Origin: Neocallimastix lanati (nom. inval.)
Taxonomy: Eukaryota > Neocallimastigomycota > Neocallimastigomycetes > Neocallimastigales > Neocallimastigaceae
Assembly (NCBI GenBank): GCA_016946835.1
Contig: JACVTC010000031.1
Location: 47,501 to 92,500, forward strand
Direction: 5' to 3'
Length of the DNA stretch: 45,000 bases
Part shown: positions 1 to 10,888 of the stretch, piece after piece
How the letters are laid out: every line of letters begins with the position of its first letter
Numbering within the stretch: the first letter of the stretch is position 1
Program-made: the position numbers and the translations under genes
Notes under the pieces: model-generated
Seen by the model: the letters and a program-made list of their open reading frames with translations, nothing else
Databases searched by the model: none
What the model was told of the DNA's origin: nothing

Positions 1-59
1 TATTAAATTCTTTTTTCATATTTTAATATATTACATATAATTATATTTAATATTTTTAC

Positions 60-284
60 CATTATTACAAACTTATAATATAGTTTTATTTAATGTATTA
101 ATAAATGAACATATCAATAATTTAATAATAATTAAATATTAATATAAATAATAATTATTAAAAATTTTAATATATATAAATTAATTAACATTGTTAATAT
201 TATAGAATTTCTTTTTCTAAATTATTACTATTAGATATATAAATTATTACTAATTATTAATATTACTATTATTACTAATACTAC

Positions 285-318
<34 letters not shown>

Positions 319-400
319 TTATCTTTAATAAATATTTCTAATGCTTACAATCAGTGCATTGCTTTTTATTAAGTTTAAAATTTTCATCAAGCTCTATATT

Positions 401-431
<31 letters not shown>

Positions 432-649
432 TACACAATTCCAAATTAAAAGTATTTATATTTTAAATTAAAAAATATTTATATATTAAATAAATAATTT
501 ATAATTTATTATTAACATTAAAAATTTATTGAAGTTTATATCTAAAAATTTTAAATATTATTTATTTTATTCTATTTTGAATAATTTTAATTTTTAGTTT
601 ATTTTTTATTGTATAATTAAATAGTTTATACCTGAAAAACTTTTTTGTA
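60..649 (-). other. Possible further exons near the left edge
   Basis: Three weaker candidates follow exon 31. At 632-649 an 18-nt segment sits between TTTTTAG and GTATAAA and is open in phase 1. At 349-361 a 13-nt segment sits between AAAAAG and GTAAGC. At 60-71 TTTGTAATAATG sits between AAG and GTAAAA. The 13-nt segment breaks the multiple-of-three rule: taken whole it gives an in-frame TGA, so it could be the end of the protein. Without its first base it would read Cys-Thr-Asp like exon 27 and the gene would continue past the window. Confidence 0.4.
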
Positions 650-706
650 CTAAAAATTATTTATTAATATATTTTAAAATCAGTAAAAATAATATTTAAT
701 AATACA

Positions 707-738
<32 letters not shown>

Positions 739-1585
739 ATTAAAATAAAATCATAATTAATATTTAAATTTTATTATTTTATATTATTTTATTTTATATT
801 AATATAGTTTATTTAATAATAAATGATAACTTACTTTCATTACAAGCTTTTCATTTAATTTAAAATTAAAAAATATTAAATAATAAAAAATATATATATC
901 ATTTTTGATAAATGATAATGGAAAAAAAAATAAATTAAAATTAAATCATTTAAAATTTTTAATTTATTTAATAATTTTAATTGATTATAACATTTTACCT
1001 AAAATATTATAAAATATCGTTAATAGTATAAAAATTTATTTTCATGTATTTCATTATAAGAAAAAAAAATATTTTTTATTTTTATTATTAATATTTATAA
1101 ATTTGAATCTTTAAAAAAGAATTTGTTATTTTATTCATATATAAATTTAATTACCAGAATCACAGCCTTTTTATTTTTTTATGAAAATTTTATTAAAATA
1201 TTTAATGAAATATTACATATTAAAGGAAAATAATTATTAAAGATAAATTAAATGGAATTTAATATGAATATTTTTAAAAAAAAAAATATATAGTTATTAA
1301 AATTACATTTTTGACAATCACTGTCCCCATCTGTTAATAATATTTTAAAAATTATGTAAGATAAAAAAAACATAATTAATAAATGTAAAAAGTAATTTAA
1401 TTAAAAAAAAAATGTTAATAATAAAATTTTCAATATAAAAAAAAATAATTTATTATTTTTTTATATTAAAACCATTATTAATTATATAAATGTTTTATTT
1501 AAAATAATTATAATTACCACAAATATCTAAATAATTAAAGCATTTAAAGATTCAATAAATTTATATATAAAATAAATGATTAATT

Positions 1586-1625
<40 letters not shown>

Positions 1626-4600
1626 TTTATAAATATAATATATATATATGAAATAATAAAAAAATATTATTATTTAATTATTTATTCAATATAAATATGT
1701 TATATGGATATAAATTTTATTTTTTTTATTATTATTATTATTTTTATGATATTATAATATTCTTTGTCATATAAATTATTTCTTTCTATAAATACTTACC
1801 GGTGCATTCTTTTTATTATAGTTTAAATATTATTATTACACCATTTTAATGTATAAAAAAATTTATTTATAATAAAAAAAATTCAATAAATTTTGGTATT
1901 TATAATATATAATATATTACTAATTAAAGTAGTATTTAAATATATTAATCAATTTTATTTTATTTATTTAATCATTAATCATTAAAAATAATTTATTTTA
2001 CTTACTATCAATACAAGCATTATATCCTTTATATTAAAATAAACAATTATTATTTTAAAAATATCAAATATAGTTATTAAAATTATAAAAAAAATAAAAT
2101 TAATTTAATTTTATACCAATAGATATAAAAAAAAATAATCAATATATTTATTTATTTGCTTATTTAAATATTAAAATATATTTACCATTATTTCCTTTTC
2201 CATGAATAATATTAATCAAATAAAATTAAATATACATATATATTTTTATAAATATTAATTGTTTTGAATTATTAATTATAACAAATTAAATATTTTAATA
2301 ATATTAAAATTTTATATAATTATACATACCTTCTATTTGTTTATAATATTAAATTTAATATTTATTTCAAATTACCATAATAATGTGAAAAAATTAAAGT
2401 ATATATATAATATTTAAAAAGGATATAAAATTTATAAATTAAATTTAAATAAAAAAAAGGACCGCAATTTAAATAAATATATTTTATATAAAATTTAATT
2501 TTTATATAATTAATATTTTTTAAATTATTTATATTTAAAAATGTATATTTCTTCTTTATTGTCAATTTATATTTACCAACTATTTATATAAAAAATATTT
2601 TTAAAAATAAATTAAAAATGTATAAATATACATATATATATATATAGAATAGAATATTTATTATTTATATATAATTGATTTTAATAAATTTATAAACATC
2701 TATAATTATATTTATTATATTATTTATACTTACAAACTATTTTTTTAGTAATAATTTTTTTAGTAATAATAAATAAATATATATATATATATATATTTCA
2801 AAAAAAAATAATATATTTTAATTATAATTAATATGAATAATTCTTATTAACTAAATAATACATATATATATATATACTTACCGACTATTGACGACACAAA
2901 ATCATTTATAACATAAAATTAAAATTTAATATATATTTAAAATATTTACTATATATTTTTCATAATTTATATATTATTTTATATGTTTTTATATTTTACT
3001 CACAGGCTTTTCATTTGAAACAATTAGTAGCATAAAAATATAAAAATAATATAAAATATCGAAATATTAATTATATATAAATTTATCTATAATCAATATC
3101 AATATTATTTAATATATATTAAATTTATATTTATACTCACAAGCTTTTCATTTGAAACATTATAAAGTAAAGTTAAAAATATATTAGTAATGCTAATTAT
3201 TAATATTATATTTAAATATATATTTATACTTACCATCTATTTACATGAAACATATTTTTAAGAAATTATTGATGATTAAATATTTAAAATATTTATGATA
3301 AAAAAATTCCATTTATAATTAATTTAAAAAATTATTTTTTCAGATAGTATATTTAAATATATATATTTATTCTTACAATCTATTCATATGAAATATGAAA
3401 AAAATATATAATATAGAATTAATAATAGTAATTAAATATTTAATATATTTATAATAAATTTATGTTGTTTAAAATTAATTTCAAAAAATACATAATATGT
3501 CTATATTTATATTTTTACTTACCAGCTATGTATATGAAGTAATTTTATAATATAGAAAATAAATAATAATTAATTTTTTAAAATAATAATATATATATTA
3601 TACACAATTACTATTAAAAGTTCTTATAGTAATATATTCAAATTTATATTTATACTCACCCACTATTTATATGAAATAATAAATAAATTTTTTACAGCAA
3701 CAATTTAATATATGATATAAAATTAACAATAATAATAATTAAATAATAATAGTATTTATAATAAATATATGTTATTCACAACTAATTTAAAAAATTTTCA
3801 AATAAAAAATATATATATATATATATATTAATACTTACCATCTTTTTATATGATACAATATATAATATAAAATAAAAAAAAATTAAATAATTAATATATT
3901 TATAATAATATTTGTTATTTACAATTAGTATCAAAAAATAATTCTAATAATATATTTAAATTTATATATATACTTACCACCTATTTATATGAAATAATAA
4001 ATATTTTTAGAGCAACCACAATTTAACATATAAAATAAAATTTACAATAAAATATTTACATATTTTTAAAATTTATAATAAATATATGTTTATTTTCAAT
4101 TAATTTCAAAAAATACTTAATAATATCTATATTTATACTTTGATTTATATTTACCCCCTATATAAATGAAATAAATTTATAATACAAACATATTAATAAA
4201 TATATGTTATTTACAATTATTTATAAAAATATTTAATATTATATTTAAATTTATATTTAAACTTACCATCTATTTATATGAAGTAATTTTATAATATAAA
4301 TTTTATAATAAATAAGTATATGAAATATTTATAATAAATATACATTATTTACAATTAATTTAAAAAAAATATAATAATATTTTTAATTATATGCTTATAC
4401 TTACAATCTATTTTATGAAGCAATTTATGGTATAAAAGTTATAATTAAATATACAGAGTATTAATAATAAAAATAGGTTATTAACATTTAAATTTTAAAA
4501 CAATTTTTTCAAATATATTTAAATATATATTTATACTTACATTCTATTTACATGGTATAATTTGTAATAAAGAATTTAAAATAATTAAGCATAAGTAATT

Positions 4601-6739
4601 CGTGTGAAAAAAAAATATTTATTAAAAATTTATGTCTAAATTTATATTTAAAAAATATATTTATGCGTACCATCTATTTATGTAAGTTAATATTAACAAT
4701 TAAATTTAGAATATATAAATTTACAAAGTTTATAAATTAATATATTTAACATTAAAACTTTATATAATAAATTTAATAATAATTAAAAAAATTTTAATAT
4801 GAAGCTTTTCTTACCAACTATATGTGTAAACAGCATTTATGATAAAAATAATAAATTTTATGTTTTTTAAAATATTTAAAAAATAATTATTAGATTAAAT
4901 GTAATATTTGATTTTGTTATGAATTATAATTTATATTAAAATACATTATATAAAGGAATCATTAAAAAATTAATAATATAACTTATTATATTTAATGATT
5001 ATATTATTATAAATAATATATAAAAGTTTACAATATTAAAAGACTTACAATAATTATTACAAGCTTTATTTTTTTTTTTTTATTATCATTATTATTATTT
5101 ATTTATTTTAAAATATTTTTCAAATATTTTATTAAAATTATAAATAAATTATTCGAGAAAAAAATATTAAGTAAATTATTAAATAAAAAAATTACAACTT
5201 TAATTTATATTTTAAAAAAAATTATAAATTTTATTTTGTAATATTAAATAATTTCAAAAAAAATATATAAATATGAATAGAATAATAGTATATTTTATTA
5301 TATTAATATATTAAAAATGATATTTACTATTAGAACATATGGTATACCCTAATTTTAAATATTTCATTAATTATGTTATATATTTAAATATATGGTAATA
5401 TTAGAAAAAGTAGTAATTTTAATATCTATATAAAGTTGTTAAATTTATTATATATAAATATATATATATATATTCATTTTACCCCTTTTACAAGCTAAAA
5501 AAAAAAAGTATTATAAAAATAATAAAAGTATATATATAAATATTAAATTTTAGTATAAAAACTCAATAATTATTAGCAATTAAAATTTATAAAATCAAAT
5601 ATTTCTAGTATCTTTATTATTATTTTTTAAATGATTTATATATTTTTATAAATATTTTTTTTACACAAATAAATAAAAAATAAATTCTAATTAAAAATGA
5701 TATTAAAATTTTTATTTCTAAACTAAAATATAACTAATGTACTTTATTAAAAAATATATATATTATTATTTCATACCTTCAGATATATCTAAATAATTTT
5801 TTTTTTTTAAAAAAAAAATAAAAAAATAATAAATTAATATACATAAATTATATATATATGGAAATAATAAATAAATTAATATTAAATATTTATTATAAAT
5901 AACAAAGAATTATATCAATCCTTTATTTAAAGATGCATTTTATTTTTTTTAAAAAAAAAATATTTATTTTAATAAAATAATTGTAATAAATAATTGACTA
6001 AAATACTTTATATTTAAATAAATATAAATACTAAAATATATATATTCTTTAAATATAAATAAAAGTAATAAATAATTGACTTTAATACTTATTTAAATAA
6101 AAAAAATAATAAATTAAAAATTTTAAATAAAATAATAGTAATAAATAATTGACTTAAATTATTTATATTTAATAAAATAATAATAATAAAATATATATAT
6201 TTTTTAAATAAAAATTATAATAAAAAATAATTGACAAAAATACTTCTTTTTAAAAATAAAAAAAAAAAAAATAAAATAAAATATATTTTTTTAAATAAAA
6301 ATAATAGTATTAAATAGTTGAATAGATTATTCTATATTTGAACGAGAAAAAAAAAAATTAAATTTTTTTGAAAAAAAATATAAAAAAATAATAATAAATA
6401 TTTGAAAAGTTTATTTTATATTTGAATAAAAAAATAATAATAAAAATAATAAAAATAAAACATATTGTTTTAAATTAAAAATTACAGTAATAATTAATTG
6501 ACTATATTATTTTATATTTAAAAAATTAATATAAAAGATATATGAATTTTCAATTCAATATAATTTACCAATTGCTTTTACAAATTTTGTTAAAAATTCT
6601 TGAGATAAAATAATAATTAATATGCTATATCTATATATTTATGTTGACGAATTTTAAATAAAATTTAAATAATTTAGAATAATATACAAATAATTAATTA
6701 TGCGTAACTAAATAATATTAAATATTTTATAATTTTCAT
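60..6739 (-). CDS. Micro-exon gene for a putative secreted cysteine-rich protein (3' end beyond window)
   Basis: I do not recognise the family. Thirty-one exons joined from 6739 down to 835 give one open frame in which every intron splits a codon after its first base (phase 1). Internal exon lengths are 6, 12, 12, 21, 15, then eighteen of 3 nt, then 9, 21, 9, 9, 24, 12 and 12 nt, all multiples of three. Every acceptor is AG and every donor GT, mostly GTAAGT, GTGAGT, GTAAAT or GTAATT. The product would start with a short signal peptide (residues 1-17, basic MKIIK then hydrophobic). The mature part has Cys at about 18, 25, 29, 58, 62, 66, 72, 75, 76 and 80, spaced C-x6-C-x3-C-x28-C-x3-C-x3-C-x5-C-x2-CC-x3-C. 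In this frame codons mostly end in T or A, as expected for such a genome. Role, partners and expression are unknown. Splicing is inferred from motifs only. A second phase is also open but gives an implausible run of hydrophobic residues. Confidence 0.72.
835..2194 (-). other. Exons 25-31 of the micro-exon gene
   Basis: Exon 25 is 2186-2194 (GAAATAATG). Exon 26 is 2006-2026 (21 nt, GATATAATGCTTG...). Exon 27 is 1800-1808 (AATGCACCG). Exon 28 is 1518-1526 (ATATTTGTG). Exon 29 is 1307-1330 (24 nt starting ATGGGGACAG; a weaker inner donor would make it 15 nt, still in frame). Exon 30 is 1155-1166 (GCTGTGATTCTG). Exon 31 is 835-846 (CTTGTAATGAAA). All have AG acceptors and GTAAA, GTAAG or GTAAT donors. 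In phase 1 they encode GNNGYNACIDKC, TDICDGDSDC, QKCCDSACNE, the most cysteine-rich part. Exons lengthen again after the 3-nt array. Confidence 0.68.
2330..4817 (-). repeat. Tandem array of 18 exon-plus-intron units with 3-nt exons
   Basis: On the minus strand the core TTTCATATAAATAG, three variable bases, then GTAAGTATAAAT recurs about every 140 bp. The triplets (5' to 3') are: 4815-4817 TTG, 4671-4673 ATG, 4541-4543 AAT, 4405-4407 ATT, 4267-4269 ATG, 4155-4157 GGG, 3978-3980 GTG, 3839-3841 ATG, 3660-3662 TGG, 3523-3525 CTG, 3377-3379 ATT, 3234-3236 ATG, 3141-3143 CTT, 3004-3006 CCT, 2882-2884 TCG, 2734-2736 TTT, 2577-2579 TTG, 2330-2332 AAG. AG before and GT after are kept in all 18 while the triplet varies. 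Intron interiors are recognisably related (for example an ATTAATTGTAAATAACATAT core), so whole units were duplicated. In phase 1 they encode FDEYYGGDVADYASFVFE. Confidence 0.8.
5049..6574 (-). other. Exons 2-6 of the micro-exon gene
   Basis: Exon 2 is 6569-6574 (CAATTG). Exon 3 is 5777-5788 (ATATATCTGAAG). Exon 4 is 5483-5494 (CTTGTAAAAGGG). Exon 5 is 5328-5348 (21 nt, starting GGTATACC). Exon 6 is 5049-5063 (CTTGTAATAATTATT). Each is preceded by AG and followed by GTAAA, GTATG, GTAAA, GTAAA and GTAAG respectively. In phase 1 they encode TIDISEACKRGYTICSNTC followed by NNY, bringing in the first three cysteines. Introns are about 130 to 780 nt; the longest holds an 85-bp tandem repeat. Confidence 0.65.
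5980..6520. repeat. About seven tandem copies of an ~85-bp AT-rich unit
   Basis: The core AATAATTGACT followed by a TTTATATTTAAATAAA-like stretch recurs near 5988, 6071, 6148, 6223, 6308, 6395 and 6495, increasingly diverged. It fills the proposed intron 2 of the micro-exon gene. Unlike the 140-bp array it shows no consistent AG-triplet-GT, so I do not call exons here. Confidence 0.6.
6709..6739 (-). other. Putative exon 1: start codon and signal peptide
   Basis: The ATG at 6739-6737 opens MKIIKYLILF plus the first base of the next codon, then a GTTACG donor. This is 31 nt, so it ends in phase 1, which independently fits the phase of all later exons. Basic residues followed by a hydrophobic stretch suggest a secretory signal, completed by exons 2-3 with a possible cleavage after Ser-Glu-Ala. 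The donor is weaker than the others in this gene. An AG/GT junction with no exon between (TTTTAGGTAATA) lies just upstream of the ATG. Confidence 0.5.
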
Positions 6740-7949
6740 AGTATTACCTAAAATATTTAAATATCATTTTTAAAAAGGTTTATTCTAATAATGTAACATT
6801 AAATAAATATAAAAAAATTAAAATAAAAATGAAAATAAATGTAAAAAAAAAAAAAAAAAAAAAAAAAGATTTTTATTTTTTTTTTATATTTATATATTTT
6901 TTTTTTATTATCCTAAAAGTTTTATTTCTTGGAATTATATATTATAATTATAATATGGTGTGTTATAGTGCATCATTAAATATTATATTATCATATATCA
7001 TATTTAATATTTATATATATTTTATTATTTAAAAAAAAAAAAAAATTAAATTAATTTTTGAATTAATTAAAAAATATTTTTTAATTAATTTAAAAGTTTA
7101 ATTTAAATTTTAAACTTTTTCATTAATTTTTCCTTTTTAAAATGGCGGCAAAGTCAATTAGTAAAATATCCTTTATATGAAAAAATTAAACTCTATAGAA
7201 ATTTTTTAATGTGTTTTTTTTTTTTTTTTTTTTTTTTTAAAGATTTAAAAATCAAATAGTTCTTTGTATCGTATAATTTTAAAAAATTAATAGATGGATA
7301 TATTCAATACTTAATTAATTATTTAAAAATAAATAAGATATAATAATAAATCATAATTATAATATATTAATAATTGTTTAAAATGATAATTTATATTTTT
7401 TTCAGCAAAATACATTTATTATTTATTATTAAATATAATTTTTTTTTTTTTTTTTTTTATTAATAAAAAGATTTTAAAAAGAAATTTTATTTAATTTCTT
7501 CATTTTAAAATTAAATATTTTAATTTATCATAATTTAAAAAATTTAAAAAATAGATATGTCAAAAATTTTAATTTATTAATAGAAATAATATATCATATT
7601 AGTGTTTAATAAAAAATATTAATAAAGATAGTATAAAATGTATTAACTATATAGATCCTGAAAATATTAATAAAAAATAATAATAATAATTGATCAAATT
7701 TTATATTCTTTTATATTTAAATTTATTTAAAGCAAATTAATATATAAAATATTGACTTTATATTAATAAAATTAATTGTACAAAAAATATTAAATCTTTA
7801 CATATTTTAGGTTATATTTTTTTTTTTCATTTTTTTTTAATATTATATAAATGTATATATATGAAATTAGTTTTACAAAAAGTGGTAAATTTTAACATAA
7901 TTTTAGTTATATTATTTTTTTTATTTTTTTTTTCTTGATTACTGTGTAA

Positions 7950-8165
7950 ATATTATTATATTATTTCTATTGTATATAAATATTATTGAATAAATTCTAT
8001 TGAATAATTAATATTGAATAAATACTATTATATATATATTATTGAAATAAATGCTATGGAATAATTAGTATTAAATAATTACTATTGAATAAATATTAAT
8101 GTCTAAATATTATTATATTATTATTATTGTATAAATATTATTGTATAAATATTATTGTATAAATA
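7950..8165. repeat. Degenerate tandem repeat of ATTGAATAAATATT-type units
   Basis: Short units resembling ATTGTATAAATATT and ATTGAATAAATACT recur about every 15-16 bp, most regular at 8125-8165 (three near-identical ATTGTATAAATATT copies). Simple-sequence expansion with no sign of coding. Confidence 0.55.
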
Positions 8166-9329
8166 TATTTATATAATAATAAAAAAATAATATAACTTAA
8201 ATTATGTAAAGATTTAATATTTTTTGTAAATTTAATTTTATTAATTTAGAGACAATATTTTATACATTAATTAGTTTTAAATAAATTTAAATATCAAAGA
8301 ATATAAAATTTGATTAATTATTATTATTATTTTTTATTATTATTATTTGCAAGATATATATATATTTTATACATTTTATACTATCTATTAATATCTTTAA
8401 TTAATCACTAGCATAATATATTATTTCTATTAATAAATTATAATTTTTGATATATCTAATTTTGTTTTATTAAAATTTTTTATAAATAAAATTCTATGAA
8501 ATTAAAATAAATAATAATGAACTATTAATTTTTATTTTCATTTTTATTTTTATTTTTATTATTTATTATAGTAATTATTTATTAATTATTTCAAATTAAT
8601 TCTTTATTATTTAATAATTATTATTGTAATTACTTTATTGTATTAGAAAGAAATTTTTAAATTTAAATTTATTTCATTTAACCTCATTTTTTTTTCCTTT
8701 TTTGGTGAAACAAAAAAAATAATATATGTATCATTTTCAATAACTCTATCTAATTTTTTTATTGTTTTATTAGTAAAATATTATACAGTTAGAGTGATAT
8801 GAAATGATAATAAAATAAGAAAATGTGTAAAAATATCATAAAATAATTATAAAATATAAATGTAAATAATTACGTATTAAATGAAATTAATGAATACAAA
8901 ATGTAAGAAATTAATGTAAAACAAATAGATAAATAGTAAATATGAAAAATATATTAATTAGAGTTTAGGAAATATTTTATTATAAGTTCATATAGAAAAA
9001 TAGTAATTTTATAACATTTATTAAGAATAAGAATTTTATTAGAGAATATTATTATAACACCTGATATTTACTCCTTAATATAATTTATATATTTCATAGT
9101 AAAAATCATATGTTATAATAATATAAAATAATTAAGATAAAATATAAATAGTACAAAAAAATGTTTAATTGCTGAAGGAGCTAAATAGTTCATAAACATA
9201 TAATAAATAAATAAAAAGATCTTAAAAGAAAACTATACTTAAAATCTCTCTTTAAGTGTATAAAGTTAATTTCTTAACTGAACCTTATCAAGAGTATATT
9301 AAATTTTATGAGTAAAATATTATAAAGTT

Positions 9330-9370
9330 AAAGTATTATAAATTTTAACTTATAAAATTTATAATACTTT
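9330..9370. repeat. Perfect 18-bp inverted repeat with 5-nt loop
   Basis: AAAGTATTATAAATTTTA at 9330-9347 is followed by ACTTA and then by its exact reverse complement at 9353-9370. It could form a hairpin in DNA or RNA, but its AT-only arms may be chance in this composition. Confidence 0.6.
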
Positions 9371-9626
9371 ATCAATTTTCATTTAAATATATATAAAAAT
9401 AATTATATATTGATTATATTTAAAGATTATATCATAAAATTATATTCAATAAATCATTATAAAAATACATTTTTGTAATTTAATGTAATATTTATTTGAT
9501 TATTTTTATATTCAATGTTTCAATAATTAAAATTTAAAATTCTTTTATTTTTTAGTTTTATTATAATATTTTTATTTGTATTGTTCTTTTTTATTTTATA
9601 ATTTTATATATTATTTCAAATAAAAT

Positions 9627-9665
<39 letters not shown>

Positions 9666-9883
9666 CAATAAATTATACTATATATAATATATTTAATATT
9701 GAAAATAATTAAATATATATTGAAAAAAAAAATAATAAAATTATCTTTAAAGTCTAAAAAAAAAAAAAAAAAAAAAAATCTTTAAAGCTTATTATCATAA
9801 AATTAATATCAATGAATGAAGAGCGTGGTTGTTGTGATACTTGAGCCACGAGCCAATAGGTAATCAACTTAAAAGAATTTATC

Positions 9884-10055
9884 TGTTGAGGAAGGAAAAA
9901 TAGAATAAATAGAATGAATATTAATTTGAAATATAATATGTACGGTACGTACCAAGTACCAAACAGTTATTTAAGCCCATGACTTAATAACCAATCATGT
10001 AATTTTTGATTAATAAAATAATAAAATGTAATCAAAACTCTATTTTAGTGTTACA
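9884..10055 (+). mobile_element. Possible solo LTR (172 bp)
   Basis: The segment begins TGTTGAGGAAGG and ends GTGTTACA, so it has the TG...CA ends and TGTTG start seen in the copia LTRs of this window. It is slightly GC-richer than its surroundings and has a possible TATA-like TTATTTAAG in the middle. There is no partner copy and no clear target duplication (TTATC before, ATTAA after). Confidence 0.3.
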
Positions 10056-10190
10056 ATTAACGTAAATTATAGTATTAGAAATAATCATAATATACTTAAA
10101 AAATATTAATTACAATAATAATTAAGAAATAAAATTTAAAAGAATTACTTAATCAAACTCTAATAAACCCTATGTAATATTAGTTTATAG

Positions 10191-10332
10191 TTAAAGAATA
10201 ATTTTTTTGAATTTAGTTTCTTTAAATTTTATCAAAATTTATATAATGGATTTATTACTATTATTACTTTCTTTTTTATATAATACCTTATAAAATCTAA
10301 AGAAAAATAAATTCAAAAAAATTATTCTTTAA
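10191..10332. repeat. Imperfect inverted repeat with ~42-bp arms (MITE-like)
   Basis: The arm at 10191-10232 (TTAAAGAATAATTTTTTTGA...) matches the reverse complement of 10290-10332 with few differences. Weaker similarity extends about 20 bp outwards on both sides. The spacer is about 57 bp. It could be a small foldback element or MITE; I found no target duplication. Just downstream, 10381-10412 carries two imperfect copies of GG(A)TGGTATATT. Confidence 0.5.
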
Positions 10333-10492
10333 CCAAAAAATAAAGTATTATTGTTAATTTTAATGTTATAACTTGAATGAGGGATGGTATATTGCGAGGG
10401 GTGGTATATTACTTTAATATTTGTTTAAATTAATTATTTGCTATTATAGGATAAATTAAATGATATAATGAAAAAAAAATAATAATAATAAT

Positions 10493-10816
10493 TGTTGACT
10501 GCACTCATAATTTAACTATATATATATTTAATTTATTTATTTATAGTATTTATTTATATTTATGTGTATTTATTTATTTATATTTAATGATTACTTAAAT
10601 GTATTATGATCTATCGTCTTGTATAAATCTATGTTAATTATCTTTTAATATTTATTTAATTAATTTTTAATTTATTTTATGTTATGGAAAACGCATGTAG
10701 TAACATGTGACTTTATTACTTATTTAAAGCTGAAAGATAGATCATACACTTATTTCCCTTGTATACCATATTCCATAAGGAATATTATTATAGATCTAAA
10801 TTTAATAAAGCTAACA
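10493..10816 (+). repeat. Element 1 5' LTR
   Basis: A 324-bp direct repeat of 16504-16827. It starts TGTTGACTGCAC and ends AAAGCTAACA, giving 4-bp inverted ends TGTT/AACA. The LTR of a copia element should contain its promoter; a TATATATATTTAA stretch lies about 25 bp in. Confidence 0.96.
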
Positions 10817-10830
10817 GATTAAGAGTCTCA
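10817..10830 (+). promoter_or_regulatory. Element 1 primer-binding site (half-tRNA-Lys type)
   Basis: GATTAAGAGTCTCA abuts the 5' LTR directly. Its reverse complement TGAGACTCTTAATC reads as tRNA positions 27-40: anticodon stem TGAGA, loop CTCTTAA with anticodon CUU, and the first two bases of the 3' stem. It does not match a tRNA 3' end. The same 14 nt follows the 5' LTR of elements 2, 3 and 4, while the bases after it differ. Confidence 0.8.
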
Positions 10831-10888
10831 GTTGACTCATATCATTTATTAAAAGTACTTAATTAATACGCTTCACCGCTTCGAAATC

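Larger units (their letters stand above)
6740..9883. other. AT-rich non-coding stretch upstream of the micro-exon gene
   Basis: I see no convincing gene. The region is homopolymers (A19-20 near 6843, T22 near 7217, T19 near 7440, A33 near 9629) and A/T-rich simple sequence. A short GC patch at 7143-7160 (ATGGCGGCAAAG) opens only a 12-codon frame on the plus strand. About 9822-9862 is also slightly GC-richer (GAGCGTGGTTG ... GAGCCACGAG) with no recognised function. The promoter of the minus-strand gene should lie at the left end of this stretch. Confidence 0.5.

Noticed and set aside
2370-2395. A further 3-nt exon in the unit between 2332 and 2577
   Set aside because: ATG then GTAATT is present but there is no AG acceptor before it, so the unit seems to have lost its splice site or never had one.
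2330-4817. CRISPR-like array, because a ~28-bp motif recurs at regular spacing
   Set aside because: The 'spacers' are related to each other and AT-rich, the repeats vary, and the conserved core is an acceptor-triplet-donor. The context is eukaryotic.
5185-5200. A 2-nt exon (AAAG, TT, GTAATT) in the intron between exons 5 and 6
   Set aside because: It would break the frame and lacks neighbours of the same type; such short patterns can arise by chance in this composition.
835-6574. Reading the micro-exons in phase 0, which is also open and gives a hydrophobic, membrane-like protein
   Set aside because: The 31-nt first exon forces phase 1. In phase 1 codons end in T/A and give regularly spaced cysteines. 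The phase-0 product is the usual hydrophobic shadow of NNT codons.
6829-7032. 67-codon plus-strand frame beginning MKINVKKKK
   Set aside because: Made of an A run and T runs with no recognisable protein; likewise 2362-2565 on the minus strand, which lies inside an intron of the micro-exon gene.
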